Positions 5,770 to 6,576 of a stretch of DNA of 6,576 nucleotides are shown in pieces. The notes under the pieces are model-generated. The model was not told where the DNA came from. It saw only the letters and a list, made by a program, of their open reading frames with translations, and ran no database searches. How positions within the stretch are numbered: position 1 is the first letter of the stretch; each line of letters opens with the position of its first letter. The stretch is from CBDTTW01 sp965363675 (GTDB lineage: Bacteria; Bacteroidota; Rhodothermia; Rhodothermales; DASSAV01), in contig CBDTTW010000173.1 of NCBI GenBank assembly GCA_965363675.1, positions 1 to 6,576 of the forward strand. Direction: 5' to 3'. The position numbers and the translations under genes were made by a program.

Positions 5770-6576
5770 CATGCGCCTGCGGCAAGGGCCGACACGAGGG
5801 CCGGCGTCACGTCGAGCAGCGACGCGGCGGCGGTGAAGTGGGCGGCGCCCCGGCCGTACGCCACGAGCGGTACAGGGCAGCGGGTGTGGCTTTTGCTCGT
5901 GAGGTCCTCCAGGTTGCCGTGGTCGCTGGAGATAACGAGCAGGTCGCGCGCCGGGTCGAGCGTTTCCAGGAGGCCGCCGAGCAGCGCATCGACGGAGGCG
6001 AGGACGGCGGCGGCGCGCTCGGGGTCGCAGCTGTGGCCGGCTTTGTCGGTAAGGAAGTACTCGAAGACGGTGCAGCGGTGGCGCTGCGCGAGCGCGTGCA
6101 GCAGGGCGCCCGCCGCCTGCTCGGTGCGCACGGGCGCGCCGAGGGAAGCCAGGGCCTTGCCGGTGATGTCGGCCAGCAGCGCCTCGCCGCGCTGCAAGTC
6201 GTCGAGCGTGCGGATGCGCACGCCCGCCTCGCGGCAGCAGCGCGTCGTGACGGTCCAGCGGTTGGTGCGCTCGGTGTATTCGAAGAAACGCGGCGGGTAG
6301 GCGTTGGCGAAGGCGCACGGCTCGGGGTGGGGCAGGGCGAGGTCGTTGACCCGGCGGAACAGGTTGGCGCGGGCGAGGGCGCCGTAGTTAGCCGAGTGCG
6401 GAAAGGGGCCGTAGTGGCGGCCCGCTTCGGCAGGCGCGTTGAGGCCGGTGAACAGAGCGGCCTGCCCGGTGCCGCTCTGCGGCAGGCCCGGCACGCCGAG
6501 CGCCGCGTCGAGCGGCAGGAAGACGTGGGCCGGGGGGCGGAGCGGGGGCGCCTCGGCGGTCCCGTCGGCCCCGCCC
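5769..6576 (-). CDS. Alkaline-phosphatase/iPGM-superfamily metalloenzyme, partial (N-terminus off the right edge)
   Basis: The frame is open to the right edge and shows the C-terminal 268 residues, so an internal GTG at 6494 is not the start. The visible part has the metal ligands of cofactor-independent phosphoglycerate mutase in order: Asp and His of LTDKAGH (about 6047-6033), Asp and His of SSDHGNLED (about 5924-5919), and His of KSHTRCPVP (about 5888-5886). Upstream, LPQSGTGQAALFTG (about 6485-6444) takes the place of the NSEVGH nucleophile motif of true iPGM, with a Ser or Thr as the likely phosphorylated residue. The N-terminal metal-binding Asp motif would lie outside the window. This motif set fits the Bacteroidota-type metalloenzyme domain proteins whose substrate is not known to me; a phosphomutase or phosphatase/sulfatase-like activity is an inference. 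No signal peptide can be assessed. It is convergent with the peptidase operon, with no apparent functional link. Confidence 0.82.
   Translation of the reverse strand, partial: GGADGTAEAPPLRPPAHVFLPLDAALGVPGLPQSGTGQAALFTGLNAPAEAGRHYGPFPHSANYGALARANLFRRVNDLALPHPEPCAFANAYPPRFFEYTERTNRWTVTTRCCREAGVRIRTLDDLQRGEALLADITGKALASLGAPVRTEQAAGALLHALAQRHRCTVFEYFLTDKAGHSCDPERAAAVLASVDALLGGLLETLDPARDLLVISSDHGNLEDLTSKSHTRCPVPLVAYGRGAAHFTAAASLLDVTPALVSALAAGA

Noticed and set aside
3416..5785. Long antisense open frame (789 codons) opposite the second peptidase gene
   Set aside because: Same cause as above. Two antisense frames over two paralogues reflect shared codon bias, not a real overlapping gene pair.

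Overview
The window is a GC-rich chromosomal segment (about two thirds G+C by eye) from a bacterium that I would place in the Bacteroidota/Rhodothermota group, most likely a Rhodothermales-type organism. This is an inference. It rests on the high GC, on two large S46-family dipeptidyl peptidases (a family concentrated in Bacteroidota and relatives), on lipoprotein signal peptides on both, and on one candidate promoter of the Bacteroidota TTTG / TAnnTTTG type. Species cannot be named from the sequence.

Layout. Bases 1-434 (minus strand) hold the N-terminal part of a secreted HEAT-repeat-like protein that runs off the left edge; its start is uncertain. A divergent intergenic region (435-564) carries a candidate Bacteroidota-type promoter reading right into a small Phd/YefM-like antitoxin gene (565-828) with no recognisable toxin partner. 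A tRNA-Leu with anticodon UAG lies on the minus strand at 845-927, with its own sigma70-like promoter just upstream (938-967). The 1000-1150 leader holds a hairpin with a short T tail.

The centre of the window (1152-5716, plus strand) is a tandem pair of S46 serine peptidases of 755 and 752 residues, separated by 38 bases and probably co-transcribed. Both are predicted lipoproteins with a complete His-Asp-Ser triad, an N-terminal-amine-binding Asp, and a Gly at the position that separates DPP7-like (Gly, hydrophobic P1) from DPP11-like (Arg, acidic P1) enzymes. Both also have Phe where studied DPP7/DPP11 enzymes have an active-site Trp. A rho-independent terminator follows the second gene (5735-5769).

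From 5769 to the right edge, convergent on the minus strand, lies most of an alkaline-phosphatase/iPGM-superfamily metalloenzyme whose N-terminus is off the window.

The peptidase pair would remove dipeptides from peptide N-termini in the envelope, as expected for an organism that feeds on protein or peptides. The flanking genes show no clear functional link to it. I found no CRISPR array, insertion sequence, rRNA or phage structure. Nothing here amounts to a clearly new system. The points most worth a second look are the paired divergent S46 enzymes, the orphan antitoxin-like gene with an internal GC shift, and the unclear start of the HEAT-repeat gene.
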